This document shows positions 30,526 through 38,356 of a DNA stretch of 38,356 bases, piece after piece. The stretch comes from Verrucomicrobiota bacterium (GTDB taxonomy: Bacteria > Verrucomicrobiota > Verrucomicrobiia > Limisphaerales > UBA8199), in NCBI GenBank assembly GCA_003176045.1, contig PSRM01000139.1, forward strand, positions 1 to 38,356, written 5' to 3'. Under the pieces are notes generated by a model. The model saw only the letters and a program-made list of their open reading frames with translations, searched no databases and was not told where the DNA came from. The translations under genes were made by a program, and so were the position numbers. Positions within the stretch are counted from its first letter, which is position 1. Each line of letters begins with the position of its first letter.

Positions 30526-33342
30526 TCATTCCTGCCCCGCGCGGTCCGCGCACCGCTGAATGTCCTTATCCAACTGCGCTTGCCGCGAGGGGAATTTGGC
30601 GCGGAGGCGTTCATAGACTTTTTTGGCCATCTGCCACTTGCCCAGGACTTCGGCGAAGTGGGCGGCGCGCAGGCCGGCTTCGCGGGTCCAGTACAAATCA
30701 GCCTGCTCATCGTCCTTCACCACTGTGCCGTAGAGCACGTCCTGACAATTTGCAAGCGCCTGGTTAAGGAGAGCGGTGCGCTGGGCCTGAAGTTTCTCTT
30801 TGGCTGGCTCGTCCAGCCCATTGCTCCGCTCTTCCAAAACTGCCGCCTGTTTCTCCAGCACAGTGGCCAATCCAATCTTGGCCATGCTTCGAATCGTGAC
30901 GTCGGCATTGGTTATGATCACCAACTGAAAGGCATTGCTGGCGTCCTCGTAATATTGGGGAACATCCCTGGCCCATTGCAGCAGAGCGCTGGCTTTTTCT
31001 CCGAGGGCGATCGCGACCGCATGCTGGTTGGTCGGGGAGCGCCGTAAGACGGCATCGAATGCATTGAAGGCATTGCTGTAACATGGGATCCATCCAGGTC
31101 CTTTTGAATCGCCGGCCCGGCTCATCCAGGCGTCGCCATAAGCCAGCAGGGCGTCGGTTCGCAAATCATCAGGGGCGGAGTTGTCGTTAAAGAGGCTCAG
31201 AAAATACTCCTGGGCGCCTTTCCAATCTTGTTGGGCGACGGCGGCCCTGCCGGCCATCATGCGCGCTTCATAAGTCATCCGAGTCGCAGGCAATTGGGGG
31301 TTCTGAAAGAGCAACTGATAGCGGACCTCGGCCTCGCCGAATTTGCCGGCGTTGAAGTATTGGTCTGCTTCAGAGAGGCGGGCCAACGGTACGAGATCAT
31401 TGGTTGGGTATTTCGTAAGGAATTCGCTCAGCAGCGCCAGGGCATTGGTTTCACTCCCAGCCAGCAGATTGGCCCGAGCGCGGTAAAACTCGGTCTGCGG
31501 CCGGGCTGGATTATTTGTGAACGCCGCCAGCCAACGGTCGTATTGCGCGATAGCATTGGTCCACCGTCCTTCTTCCTCGTAGGATCGCGCAATGGCCAGG
31601 TGCAATTGCGGCCGCAGTGTGCTATTCGGGGCGCGGGCGTCAAATTCGAGGAAGGTGGCGCGCGCAGCCGCGGGATTGCCCTGGCGTCGCATCTGCTGAC
31701 CGGTCAGCAGGACGGCGCGTTCGGTATGAAAGCCGGTCGGAAACCAGTTCATGAGTTGGGACATGGCATTGGTGGCAGCGGGCAGATCGTTCTTTGCGAG
31801 CGCAGCCTGAACTGCTTGATAAAGGGCCGGCTCGAAAAGGTTGGTCTTTATCTGGTCAAACTGAGCGAACCGGCTGACCAGAAGATTGTAATTGGTCAGG
31901 GCCGCCGCGAAGTTGTTCAGCCGGAATTGGGCATCCGCCAATTTGAAATAGGCAGTTGCCTGGTCAGGAGAAAGGGGCAATTTCTCAATGGCCGCCTGAC
32001 AATTGGTCTGGCACTCCAACATTCGGCCCTGTTCCCAAAAGCACCAGGCTAAATCGAGGAAGGCTTTTCCGAGGAGGGTGCTTTGGGGAAAGGAGGTTGT
32101 CAGATCCTGCAGATTGCGAATGGCCAGGGCAAGGCAATTGGGGGCAGTAGGGGTATTGGTTTGCAGATTCTGAGCCGTTGGGTTTTCGGGCGTTGCTGCG
32201 GACAGAGCTGTCCGCACTCCGTTGGTGCAAAGGCCGGCGCGGTGCTGTTCCAAATAAAGCTCTCCAAGCCCGAGCAAAGCCGCATCCGCTTCGGGCATCG
32301 TGCGGAACCGGGCAAGAAATTTTTCTAGAGTGCCGGCAGCATCTGCCAGGCGGCCCGCGCTCAAGGAGAGTTGAGTGATTTTGAGCAGGGCCTCGCGCTG
32401 GTATCTGGGAGGCACACCGTCCATGAGATTCGTTTTGTAAATCCCGATTGCCTCATCAGTTTTGTTCCCATGCTCGAAGAGACTGGCACGAAACGCGGTA
32501 CTCTCCGCCAGGAGATTGCGGTCCATCGTTTTGGCAGCCAGCGCGAGCAGGTTGGTGGAACATTCGTCGGCTTCGGGCAGGTGGCCCGTAGCGAGTTTAA
32601 TGCGGCAGACCAGGTATTGACGCTGCCAATCCAGCTTCGGCTCCAGGACAAGAGTGGCCAAAGGCTGGAGACCGCTTTCTGCTGCCGGATAACGATGCTG
32701 TGCCAGCCGGGCTTCCGTAAGCAAGAGTTGCCCGCGCAAAGCCAACTCTGCTGGCGGCGTGGTGTAGAATGGCGCTTGCGTGAGGCTATTTGTCGTCTGC
32801 TGGGGAGAAGTTGCACTCGCGAACGAGGTGGAGCGCAGCATGGTTTGGAAGAGCCCGTTGGTGTCTTCGAGTAACTGAGTTACCGCTGACCAATCGCTGA
32901 GGCGAGCCCCGGCGTCGGCCTGGCCAATAATTGCATCGAGCGCTCGAGCTGAGGAGGGATGCTGGGCGAGTTTTGCGAAAGTGGCCGCTGCCGTGGCGTA
33001 ATCGCCCTTTTGAAACCACGCCTGGCCAAGTTGGAAGAGGTATTCGTCAGCCCATTTCGAGGCGTTCGTTTGACCAGCAGACAGCAGTTGGATGGCTCCC
33101 GTGTAATTCGTTTGATGCAAGCGGGCCAGGGCCTGGTAAAGAGTTGCTTCCGGCAGGCGCGCCGAGTTAGTGAACTTTTGTGAAAACTCAGCAAATGCCG
33201 CCTCCGCGCGGTCGAACGCCTGATCTTCGAAAAAATTTTGTGCGGTCCGGAACGCTTTGTCCGAGGCGGTCTCAGCCAGCAGGTGAATCGGGCAGTGCAG
33301 TAGAAACGCACATATGATCAACCATCGGCTCAAACGGGCCAT
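30526..33342 (-). CDS. Exported TPR-repeat protein
   Basis: 938 residues from ATG 33342 with a signal peptide (WLIICAFLLHCPIHLLAE). Nearly all the rest is tetratricopeptide-like helices: AFRTAQNFFEDQAFDRAEAA, EYLFQLGQAWFQKGDYATAA, ATAYFKLADAQFRLNNFAAA and WTNAIAQYDRWLAAFTNNPA. The organisation resembles YbgF/BamD-type periplasmic scaffold proteins but is much longer. A palindrome at 32197-32220 is translated in-frame as VRTALSAAT between helices. Collinear with the GspF-like gene, 115 bp downstream of it, so it may serve the same export or pilus machinery; this is inference from position only. Confidence 0.8.
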   Translation of the reverse strand: MARLSRWLIICAFLLHCPIHLLAETASDKAFRTAQNFFEDQAFDRAEAAFAEFSQKFTNSARLPEATLYQALARLHQTNYTGAIQLLSAGQTNASKWADEYLFQLGQAWFQKGDYATAAATFAKLAQHPSSARALDAIIGQADAGARLSDWSAVTQLLEDTNGLFQTMLRSTSFASATSPQQTTNSLTQAPFYTTPPAELALRGQLLLTEARLAQHRYPAAESGLQPLATLVLEPKLDWQRQYLVCRIKLATGHLPEADECSTNLLALAAKTMDRNLLAESTAFRASLFEHGNKTDEAIGIYKTNLMDGVPPRYQREALLKITQLSLSAGRLADAAGTLEKFLARFRTMPEADAALLGLGELYLEQHRAGLCTNGVRTALSAATPENPTAQNLQTNTPTAPNCLALAIRNLQDLTTSFPQSTLLGKAFLDLAWCFWEQGRMLECQTNCQAAIEKLPLSPDQATAYFKLADAQFRLNNFAAALTNYNLLVSRFAQFDQIKTNLFEPALYQAVQAALAKNDLPAATNAMSQLMNWFPTGFHTERAVLLTGQQMRRQGNPAAARATFLEFDARAPNSTLRPQLHLAIARSYEEEGRWTNAIAQYDRWLAAFTNNPARPQTEFYRARANLLAGSETNALALLSEFLTKYPTNDLVPLARLSEADQYFNAGKFGEAEVRYQLLFQNPQLPATRMTYEARMMAGRAAVAQQDWKGAQEYFLSLFNDNSAPDDLRTDALLAYGDAWMSRAGDSKGPGWIPCYSNAFNAFDAVLRRSPTNQHAVAIALGEKASALLQWARDVPQYYEDASNAFQLVIITNADVTIRSMAKIGLATVLEKQAAVLEERSNGLDEPAKEKLQAQRTALLNQALANCQDVLYGTVVKDDEQADLYWTREAGLRAAHFAEVLGKWQMAKKVYERLRAKFPSRQAQLDKDIQRCADRAGQE
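32197..32220. repeat. Palindrome TGCGGACA-GAGC-TGTCCGCA with CTCC flank, inside the TPR gene
   Basis: A perfect 8-bp stem and a CTCC flank (GGAG on the minus strand). It is read in-frame in the TPR gene. Confidence 0.85.
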
Positions 33343-33457
33343 AGAGAACTCGATGTTAGCCCGGCGGCCGTGAATCCAACAGCCCAAATTGCCGCGCCTG
33401 ATTGCCGCCGGTTTAACGGGCTCATTCGCGGCGATGGATGGGTTGTGCTACCATAAG

Positions 33458-34465
33458 TTAAAATCCCGCTGCCGCCCCGATTTGTTTGAAATAGTTGGTC
33501 CAGAAGAGAATGACCTTGAAGGCGATCATTACGACGACAGCGGAATAGATCAGGATGAGGAAGCTCCAGGTGACGACGCGGAGTTTACGGAAGCCTTCGT
33601 CGCGATAGTGTTGCTGCAATCGCCGGAGGCTTTCTTCGAGTTTACCACTGATTTCGCCTGTGATGTATTGATTGGCAAAGATTTCGGGGAACCGATTGCT
33701 GGAGCTGAGCGTCTCGCCGGGGGTCTGGCCCGCATCCACCAGCGGACGCCAGGCCAGGACGGTGCGGCGCAGGGCCGGAGAGCCGGAGGCGACCGCGGCC
33801 AGTTCCCAGGCTTCAATGACGGTGACGCCGGCGGCCAGGAGCGCATCGAGCGCTCCAGCCAACCGGGACAAAGCCAGGCACCGCCGAGCATTCCCCAGGA
33901 CAGGGACAGGACTAAGGATCTTTTCCAAAGCCGCGCGCCAGCGCTCACCATGACTGCTTTGGCTGGCGTAAACCACAAACGCGAGCACCGCATAAATCGG
34001 CAGCAGTATCCCGAAAGTCTGCAGCAGATACGCGCGCCAGTTTCCCGAGATCACAAATTGGGCTAGGGGCAGAATGAAAACGGCAAAATGAAAAAGGCAC
34101 GCAGGATAGAGCAGCCCTAAAATGAGTAGCCGCGCCAGTTGGGCGCGGTCATTGTAATACTCGGTCAATGAGCGGAACGCGCCATCGAGGCGGCCGCTCT
34201 GCTCGCCGACCTGCAGCAGCGCGATATCAAAGTCGGGCAGCCAGCCGCGCACCTGCCGGCAGGATTCGCTCAAGGTGCAGCCTGCGTCCAGGTGCTCGAG
34301 CGCGCTTTGGATGGGTTTGCGATAGGACCTGGCGGGAGGGGTGCGTTGAAGTTGTTGGAGTGCGTTTACGACCCCCAGGCCCGCTGACGTGAGCTGGCCG
34401 AGCTGATGATAAAAATCCGAGCGGCGGGCGAAGTGGCCCGGGACGAACATTAATGAGCCGCTCAT
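33458..34465 (-). CDS. Type II secretion system F / PilC-like inner membrane protein
   Basis: 335 residues. Two T2SF domains are visible: the first (about 15-115, FYHQLGQLTSAGLGVVNALQ and FDIALLQVGEQSGRLDGAF), the second (about 195-300, ALSRLAGALDALLAAGVTVI and YITGEISGKLEESL), each followed by hydrophobic helices (LYPACLFHFAVFILPLAQFV, FLILIYSAVVVMIAFKVIL). Proteins of this type form the inner-membrane platform of type II secretion or type IV pili. No GspE, PilT or GspG gene is adjacent, though a pseudopilin-like gene lies at 11123. It follows the ParDE genes by 17 bp on the same strand. Confidence 0.85.
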   Translation of the reverse strand: MSGSLMFVPGHFARRSDFYHQLGQLTSAGLGVVNALQQLQRTPPARSYRKPIQSALEHLDAGCTLSESCRQVRGWLPDFDIALLQVGEQSGRLDGAFRSLTEYYNDRAQLARLLILGLLYPACLFHFAVFILPLAQFVISGNWRAYLLQTFGILLPIYAVLAFVVYASQSSHGERWRAALEKILSPVPVLGNARRCLALSRLAGALDALLAAGVTVIEAWELAAVASGSPALRRTVLAWRPLVDAGQTPGETLSSSNRFPEIFANQYITGEISGKLEESLRRLQQHYRDEGFRKLRVVTWSFLILIYSAVVVMIAFKVILFWTNYFKQIGAAAGF

Positions 34466-34482
34466 GGTTTTGCCGGTTGTAA

Positions 34483-34806
34483 CTAGGGCTCACCAAAAAA
34501 TCGAGCCCAGTCCTGGGCTGCGTGCAAAACCCGCAAGACACGGACGCGCTGCAGCTCGATTCTGTAAAGAATGAGATAATTGCGATACCGAGGGACTGGC
34601 CAAAGGCGAACACCGATTTCCTCCTTGCTGACGGAGTGCCTTTGCGCCATACCAATTTCCGGCATCGTTCCCAAGCGGATACTCTGTTCTACGATAGATG
34701 TTCTGACCCGTGCAGCAGCCGCTGGGTCACGTTCAGCAATGTAATCTTCGATCTGATCGAGATCCTCTTCTGCAAGGCCGGAAAAGAGGACGGGTGATCC
34801 TTTCAT
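34483..34806 (-). CDS. RelE/ParE-family toxin
   Basis: 107 residues with the ParE fold pattern: FSGLAEEDLDQIEDYIAERD (two N-terminal helices), IGMAQRHSVSKEEIG, VRLWPVPRYRNYLILYRI (core strands with conserved Arg) and VLRVLHAAQDWARFF at the end. ParE toxins poison gyrase and related ones cut mRNA; the target is not readable here. The start ATG overlaps the antitoxin stop (ATGA, 34803-34806), the usual antitoxin-first coupling. Confidence 0.88.
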   Translation of the reverse strand: MKGSPVLFSGLAEEDLDQIEDYIAERDPAAAARVRTSIVEQSIRLGTMPEIGMAQRHSVSKEEIGVRLWPVPRYRNYLILYRIELQRVRVLRVLHAAQDWARFFGEP

Positions 34807-35036
34807 TTCTTTCGACGCCGGAATAGCTTTGCGGCAGGAACCAGAGGACGCCGGTCGGCTAAAGCAGTCTGAATAATACGGCTCAGATCCTCGCGGGTGG
34901 CTGAAGCCGCATTGGCTTCATGTTCTTCCAGCAGGCGCAGGCCGGCTCGAATCACTTCCGATTTGTTATTGAATCGCCCACTGGCGATGAATCGGTCTAT
35001 CACCTGCTCGAAATGCGGAGTTATAACTTTGCTCAC
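34803..35036 (-). CDS. ParD-like antitoxin (ribbon-helix-helix)
   Basis: 77 residues from GTG 35036. TTG 35081 is in frame but would add a sequence without homology and overlap the MFS gene. The protein starts SKVITPHFEQVIDRFIASG and continues with FNNKSEVIRAGLRLLEEHE, the CopG/ParD ribbon-helix-helix module, then a basic tail (FRRRKK). It should bind its own promoter and neutralise the ParE-like toxin encoded next. A TTGACA lies within the end of the upstream MFS gene, so the pair probably has its own promoter. Confidence 0.85.
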   Translation of the reverse strand: MSKVITPHFEQVIDRFIASGRFNNKSEVIRAGLRLLEEHEANAASATREDLSRIIQTALADRRPLVPAAKLFRRRKK

Positions 35037-35045
35037 GACATTCGT

Positions 35046-35074
35046 ATGTTCCGTTAGTTCCAAACAGTTGTCAA
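35046..35074 (-). promoter_or_regulatory. Candidate promoter of the parDE-like module
   Basis: On the minus strand TTGACA (35074-35069) and GAACAT (35051-35046) are 17 bp apart, just before GTG 35036. The -35 overlaps the MFS stop codon. The -10 is weak. Confidence 0.4.
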
Positions 35075-36354
35075 CCTTCAAGCCTGCCGTACGTCCGTAT
35101 CTGCGGCCATATTATAGCCACGGCGGCGACGACAAGGATCGTGCCGAGGCCGCCTGAAACGACCGAGATGATGGCGCCCGTGGCGACGGCATTGCCGATA
35201 GCGGGCCCGAAAAGATGCGCCACGAAGCCAGATTCGAAGCCGCCTAGTTCGTTGGAGGTGCCGATGAAGAGGCTGTTGACGGCTGAGACGCGTCCGCGCT
35301 TTTCATCGGGCGTAAGCAATTGAACCAGGGTGTGCCGCACAACGATGCTGATGTTATCGGTTGCGCCGCAAATAAACAGCAAGAGAAACGAGAGCCAGAA
35401 CCACTTCGAATAACCAAATGCGATGGTTGCGACACCAAACCATGCGACAGCCCAAAGCAGCGTTCGGCCGGCTTTCTGAAGCGGCGGGCGATGCGCCAGG
35501 ATCATAGCGCAGAATAGCGAGCCGATGGGCATGGCGGCGCGCAGCCAGCCCAAACCGGCGGGGCCGGCGTGAAGAATTTCCTTCGAATATATCGGGAGCA
35601 GGGAAACGGCGCCACCGAGCAGGACAGCAAACAAATCGAGAGTGATTGTGCCCAGAATCAGTGGTTTGGCAAATACGAAGCCGAATCCTGCGCCGAGACT
35701 CTTAAGGGTCATTTTCTCTTTCACCGCGGCCGGTTGATGGGCGCGAACGGGACTGATAAGAATAACGCAGGCCAGGCAAGCCAGGGCGTTCAGAACATAT
35801 ACCGGTGCAGCGTGATGGAAAATCGCGATAAGCAAGCCGCCAACCGCCGGTCCCGCTGCCGCCGATAACTGGAAACTTCCGCTGCTCCAGGTCACAGCCT
35901 TTGGAAATTCCTGACGGGAAACCAGGGAAGGCAGGAAGGCTGCACTCGACGGCCAAAGAAAGGTCCGGGCAGTTCCAGCGGCAAAAAGACAGACGTAAAC
36001 CCAGATCACCGGAGCCCCCATAGCCGAGATTGCCGCCAGACCGAAGCTGGCAGCGGCCATGGCAACGTTCATCAGGATCACAATCCGCTTGCGATTGTAA
36101 TTATCCGCCACGTGCCCGGCCGGCAGGGTAAACAGAATCATGGGCAGCATTTGAGTCAACCCAACCAAACCAAGTGGCAAAGCCTGTCTGGTGCGGTCGT
36201 AAAGCTCCCAGTCCACAGTCACAGTGAGCATCTGCTGGCCGAGCGAGGCGATGAAACGACCGGTTAGATAGAGCCGCAGATCCCTGTTCCGAAGCACGGC
36301 ATAAGGGTCCCGCTCAGCGTTATCCGAGATCTGTTCCTGGTTATTCAAAGCCAC
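35071..36354 (-). CDS. MFS transporter (EntS-like exporter family)
   Basis: 427 residues from GTG 36354, a major facilitator permease with 12 likely helices. It begins with a soluble stretch and NRDLRLYLTGRFIASLGQQM, followed by LPAGHVADNYNRKRI, the conserved loop 2-3 motif. The helix EFPKAVTWSSGSFQLSAAAG and the loop DNISIVVRHTLVQLLTPDEKRGR are typical of the enterobactin-exporter branch (MFS_3). The substrate cannot be inferred; export of siderophores, drugs or metabolites is usual. Divergent from rpoD, with a 113-bp spacer. Confidence 0.85.
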   Translation of the reverse strand: MALNNQEQISDNAERDPYAVLRNRDLRLYLTGRFIASLGQQMLTVTVDWELYDRTRQALPLGLVGLTQMLPMILFTLPAGHVADNYNRKRIVILMNVAMAAASFGLAAISAMGAPVIWVYVCLFAAGTARTFLWPSSAAFLPSLVSRQEFPKAVTWSSGSFQLSAAAGPAVGGLLIAIFHHAAPVYVLNALACLACVILISPVRAHQPAAVKEKMTLKSLGAGFGFVFAKPLILGTITLDLFAVLLGGAVSLLPIYSKEILHAGPAGLGWLRAAMPIGSLFCAMILAHRPPLQKAGRTLLWAVAWFGVATIAFGYSKWFWLSFLLLFICGATDNISIVVRHTLVQLLTPDEKRGRVSAVNSLFIGTSNELGGFESGFVAHLFGPAIGNAVATGAIISVVSGGLGTILVVAAVAIIWPQIRTYGRLEG

Positions 36355-36467
36355 TGATTGAAAAGGTTAGATTGAAAATTGGAAATTAGAAACGTATTCG
36401 AAATAATCTGTGTCTTGTCATTATTCACTTGAGCTACTCCGGAAAATTCATATCTTCGAGCATTGCA

Positions 36468-38279
36468 ATGCGGAAGTTGAAGGCGAAGAAGTTGGCGCTC
36501 CGGGGTGAAAGGCGGGCTCGGTCTGCTGTTGAACCAGGGTTGCCTTGCGCTAATGGCCGCCGAGGACCGCGACGGGAGGGCAGCCCTAATGGTAATGGTT
36601 CCAATGGCAAAGGCAACGGAGCGGACACCGCCGAGCCCCTGGATCTCACCGAAAGAGTCAAAGATCTGCTGCGGTTGGCTCGCGAACAAGGGCATCTGAC
36701 CTACAGCGAAATCGCCGACGCTCTGCCTCGCGAATTGGTCACGGCGGAGGATTTGGATGGAGTTCTGACCAGGTTCCGCAGTCTGGACATTGAGATAATA
36801 GATCCGGCGGAAATCGAGCGGGGCGGACACCGAGGGCACGAGGGGGGCGAGCACAGCGGAAAGTTCGACCTGCTGGACGACCCCGTCCGGATGTACCTGC
36901 GGGAAATGGGCAAAGTCCCGTTGCTGAGCCGCGAAGACGAAGTGGCTATCTGCAAGCGCATAGAAAAAGCCGAGGAAGAAATCCGCCGTCTCATTTATGG
37001 ATTAGGTTTCACCGCAAAAGAACACATCGCCCTGGCCGAAAAGCTTCTGGCATCCCCGCCGCGCGAGCGATTCGATCGCATCGTGTCGGACAAGGCAGTG
37101 AGCAACCGTGATGCCCATCTTAGAAGGCTTCGCGGTTTCGTCCAAAATATTACTGTTCTCGACCAGCAGGCCGATGAGGCTTACGTCCGCTGGCAGGAAA
37201 GCGCTGGCAGAAAAAAACGTTCGCAGTTCCACCGTGATTTCAAACGTCTGCACGCGCAAATCCAGGCGCTGTTTCCGAAGTTTCACTTCAAACAAAAGGT
37301 TCTCGATGAGATGAGCCTCGTGACCGAGAACATCGGCGACAAGATCCGGGTCTGTATGTGCGCGATTTCCCAGGCGAAGGAAGACGCGAGAGGCCACCGG
37401 CGGCGACAGGAGACCGACGGTTTCACGGCGACTGGCTCCCTCAGTTCCGAAGAGGCGAAGCTTAAGGTCCTTGAACAATTTGTGCGCATGCCTGGCCCGG
37501 AATACGCGCAGGTGTGCGCGCAACTCAGCGCGGCGATGGCGCGCGCGCAGGAGGCGAAGAGCCAAATGGTCGAAGCCAATTTGCGGCTCGTTATCTCAAT
37601 CGCCAAAAAATACCTGAACCGCGGCCAATCTTTTCTCGATCTCGTGCAGGAAGGGAATATGGGGCTAATGAAAGGGGTTGAGAAATTCGAGTATCGCCGC
37701 GGCTATAAATTCTCTACCTATGCCAGTTGGTGGATTCGGCAGGCAATTACCCGCTGCATCGCGGACCAGGCCCGGACTGTGCGCCTGCCGGTGCACATGA
37801 TCGAGATCATTAACAAGCTTTGGCGCACACAAAAGCAGCTTCTCCAGGACCTGGGTCACGAGGCCACGCCGGAAGAACTGGCCGAGGCCATGGAGATGCC
37901 GGTCGACCGGGTCCGCACGGTTCTCCGCATCGCCCAGCAACCTATTTCGATGCAGGCCCCTGTTGGCGACGCCGGCGAAACGCACTTTGGCGAATTGCTC
38001 GAAGATCGATCGGTCGAAGACCCCAGCGACGCCACGAGCTTCCATTTGCTTAAGGGAAAACTAGGCGAAGTTTTGCGCGGCCTCTCCGAGCGCGAGCGGC
38101 GAATCCTCGAACTGCGCTATGGACTGGCTGACGGCGCGCCTCGCACGCTTGAAGAAGTAGGCTCGCAGTTTAATGTCACGAGGGAGAGAATTAGGCAAAT
38201 CGAAGCCAAGGCTTTGCGCAAGTTGCGCCATCCGGCGCGGCGCAAAAAACTCGAAGGCTTTTTGGGGGCGAAAGGCTAA
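36468..38279 (+). CDS. rpoD: RNA polymerase primary sigma factor
   Basis: About 603 residues from ATG 36468; TTG 36429 is in frame. Region 1.1 is a helical domain near [20 protein letters not shown]. Region 1.2 is [20 protein letters not shown], followed by a long non-conserved region. Region 2 is [36 protein letters not shown] and [15 protein letters not shown]. Region 3 includes [14 protein letters not shown], and region 4 ends [20 protein letters not shown] with the -35-binding HTH. This is the housekeeping sigma-70 that directs core polymerase to TTGACA/TATAAT promoters. An N-terminal [11 protein letters not shown] tract and [13 protein letters not shown] linker are low complexity. The gene ends in a heptamer array. 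Confidence 0.93.
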   Translation: MRKLKAKKLALRGERRARSAVEPGLPCANGRRGPRREGSPNGNGSNGKGNGADTAEPLDLTERVKDLLRLAREQGHLTYSEIADALPRELVTAEDLDGVLTRFRSLDIEIIDPAEIERGGHRGHEGGEHSGKFDLLDDPVRMYLREMGKVPLLSREDEVAICKRIEKAEEEIRRLIYGLGFTAKEHIALAEKLLASPPRERFDRIVSDKAVSNRDAHLRRLRGFVQNITVLDQQADEAYVRWQESAGRKKRSQFHRDFKRLHAQIQALFPKFHFKQKVLDEMSLVTENIGDKIRVCMCAISQAKEDARGHRRRQETDGFTATGSLSSEEAKLKVLEQFVRMPGPEYAQVCAQLSAAMARAQEAKSQMVEANLRLVISIAKKYLNRGQSFLDLVQEGNMGLMKGVEKFEYRRGYKFSTYASWWIRQAITRCIADQARTVRLPVHMIEIINKLWRTQKQLLQDLGHEATPEELAEAMEMPVDRVRTVLRIAQQPISMQAPVGDAGETHFGELLEDRSVEDPSDATSFHLLKGKLGEVLRGLSERERRILELRYGLADGAPRTLEEVGSQFNVTRERIRQIEAKALRKLRHPARRKKLEGFLGAKG

Positions 38280-38282
38280 GCG

Positions 38283-38356
38283 CCTCTGTCCTCTGTTCTC
38301 TGTCCTCTGTCCTCTGTCCTCTGTCCTCTGTCCTCTGTCCTCTGTCCTCTGTCCTC
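38283..38356. repeat. Heptamer tandem repeat CCTCTGT, about 10 copies, at the window end
   Basis: Unit CCTCTGT (one unit CTCTGTT-like variant) repeats from just after the rpoD stop to the last base. It may continue beyond the window. Confidence 0.93.

Noticed and set aside
31228-32052. Plus-strand frame of 274 residues opposite the TPR gene
   Set aside because: The minus strand has a signal peptide and a continuous TPR series; the plus frame has no domain.
37002-37565. Minus-strand frame of 187 residues inside rpoD
   Set aside because: It overlaps a non-conserved but continuous part of RpoD and resembles nothing.

Overview
The window looks like a chromosomal segment of a verrucomicrobial bacterium, probably of the Pedosphaera/Limisphaerales kind. 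This is inference from gene content, not a database match. Supporting signs are a prepilin-like protein whose cleavage motif runs [15 protein letters not shown], a DUF1080 protein, a giant secreted HYR-like repeat protein ending in an STNLVNWTTL-type C-terminal domain, a RAYT transposase with many REP-like palindromes, and heptamer tandem repeats. There is no rRNA, tRNA, CRISPR array or phage module that I can see. Both window ends lie in heptamer tandem repeats.

Layout. 0.4-4.2 kb (+): an AurF-like diiron oxygenase, a membrane fatty acid desaturase, a left-handed beta-helix acyltransferase-like protein and a PAP2 phosphatase, a plausible lipid or small-molecule cluster continuing off the left edge. 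4.2-4.8 kb (+): a membrane-anchored SnoaL-like protein. 4.9-9.3 kb (-): glycogen debranching enzyme and malto-oligosyltrehalose trehalohydrolase, an alpha-glucan/trehalose pair. 9.6-10.9 kb (+): a soluble receiver-histidine kinase. 11.1-11.9 kb (-): prepilin-like protein. 12.2-13.1 kb (+): TraB/GumN protein. 13.2-16.0 kb (-): LMW phosphotyrosine phosphatase, a small protein, a shortened MscS channel, a membrane-anchored unknown, and a GmhA-like SIS isomerase. 16.3-19.8 kb: five response regulators (two NarL-type, three single-domain) without an adjacent kinase. 20.4-28.4 kb (+): a 2648-residue secreted protein with about 24 HYR-like four-cysteine repeats. 28.4-29.6 kb: a REP-associated tyrosine transposase between 29-bp inverted repeats. 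29.9-30.5 kb (+): DUF1080 protein. 30.5-36.4 kb (-): TPR protein, GspF/PilC-like protein, ParE toxin, ParD antitoxin, MFS exporter. 36.5-38.3 kb (+): primary sigma factor RpoD.

The most unusual signal is structural. Palindromes with a GTAG or GGAG tetranucleotide on one side (the hallmark of REP elements mobilised by RAYT transposases) occur all over the window, and many lie inside reading frames without breaking them. They form N-terminal extensions of the AurF-like and acyltransferase ORFs, a C-terminal tail on the PAP2 protein, the stop codon of the debranching enzyme, and several insertions in the trehalohydrolase, including one between its catalytic residues. Two of the paired elements show compensatory base changes between their halves. 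A second theme is tandem repeats with a constant 7-bp period but unrelated unit sequences, plus two long hairpins built from 12-bp tandem units, each between convergent genes.
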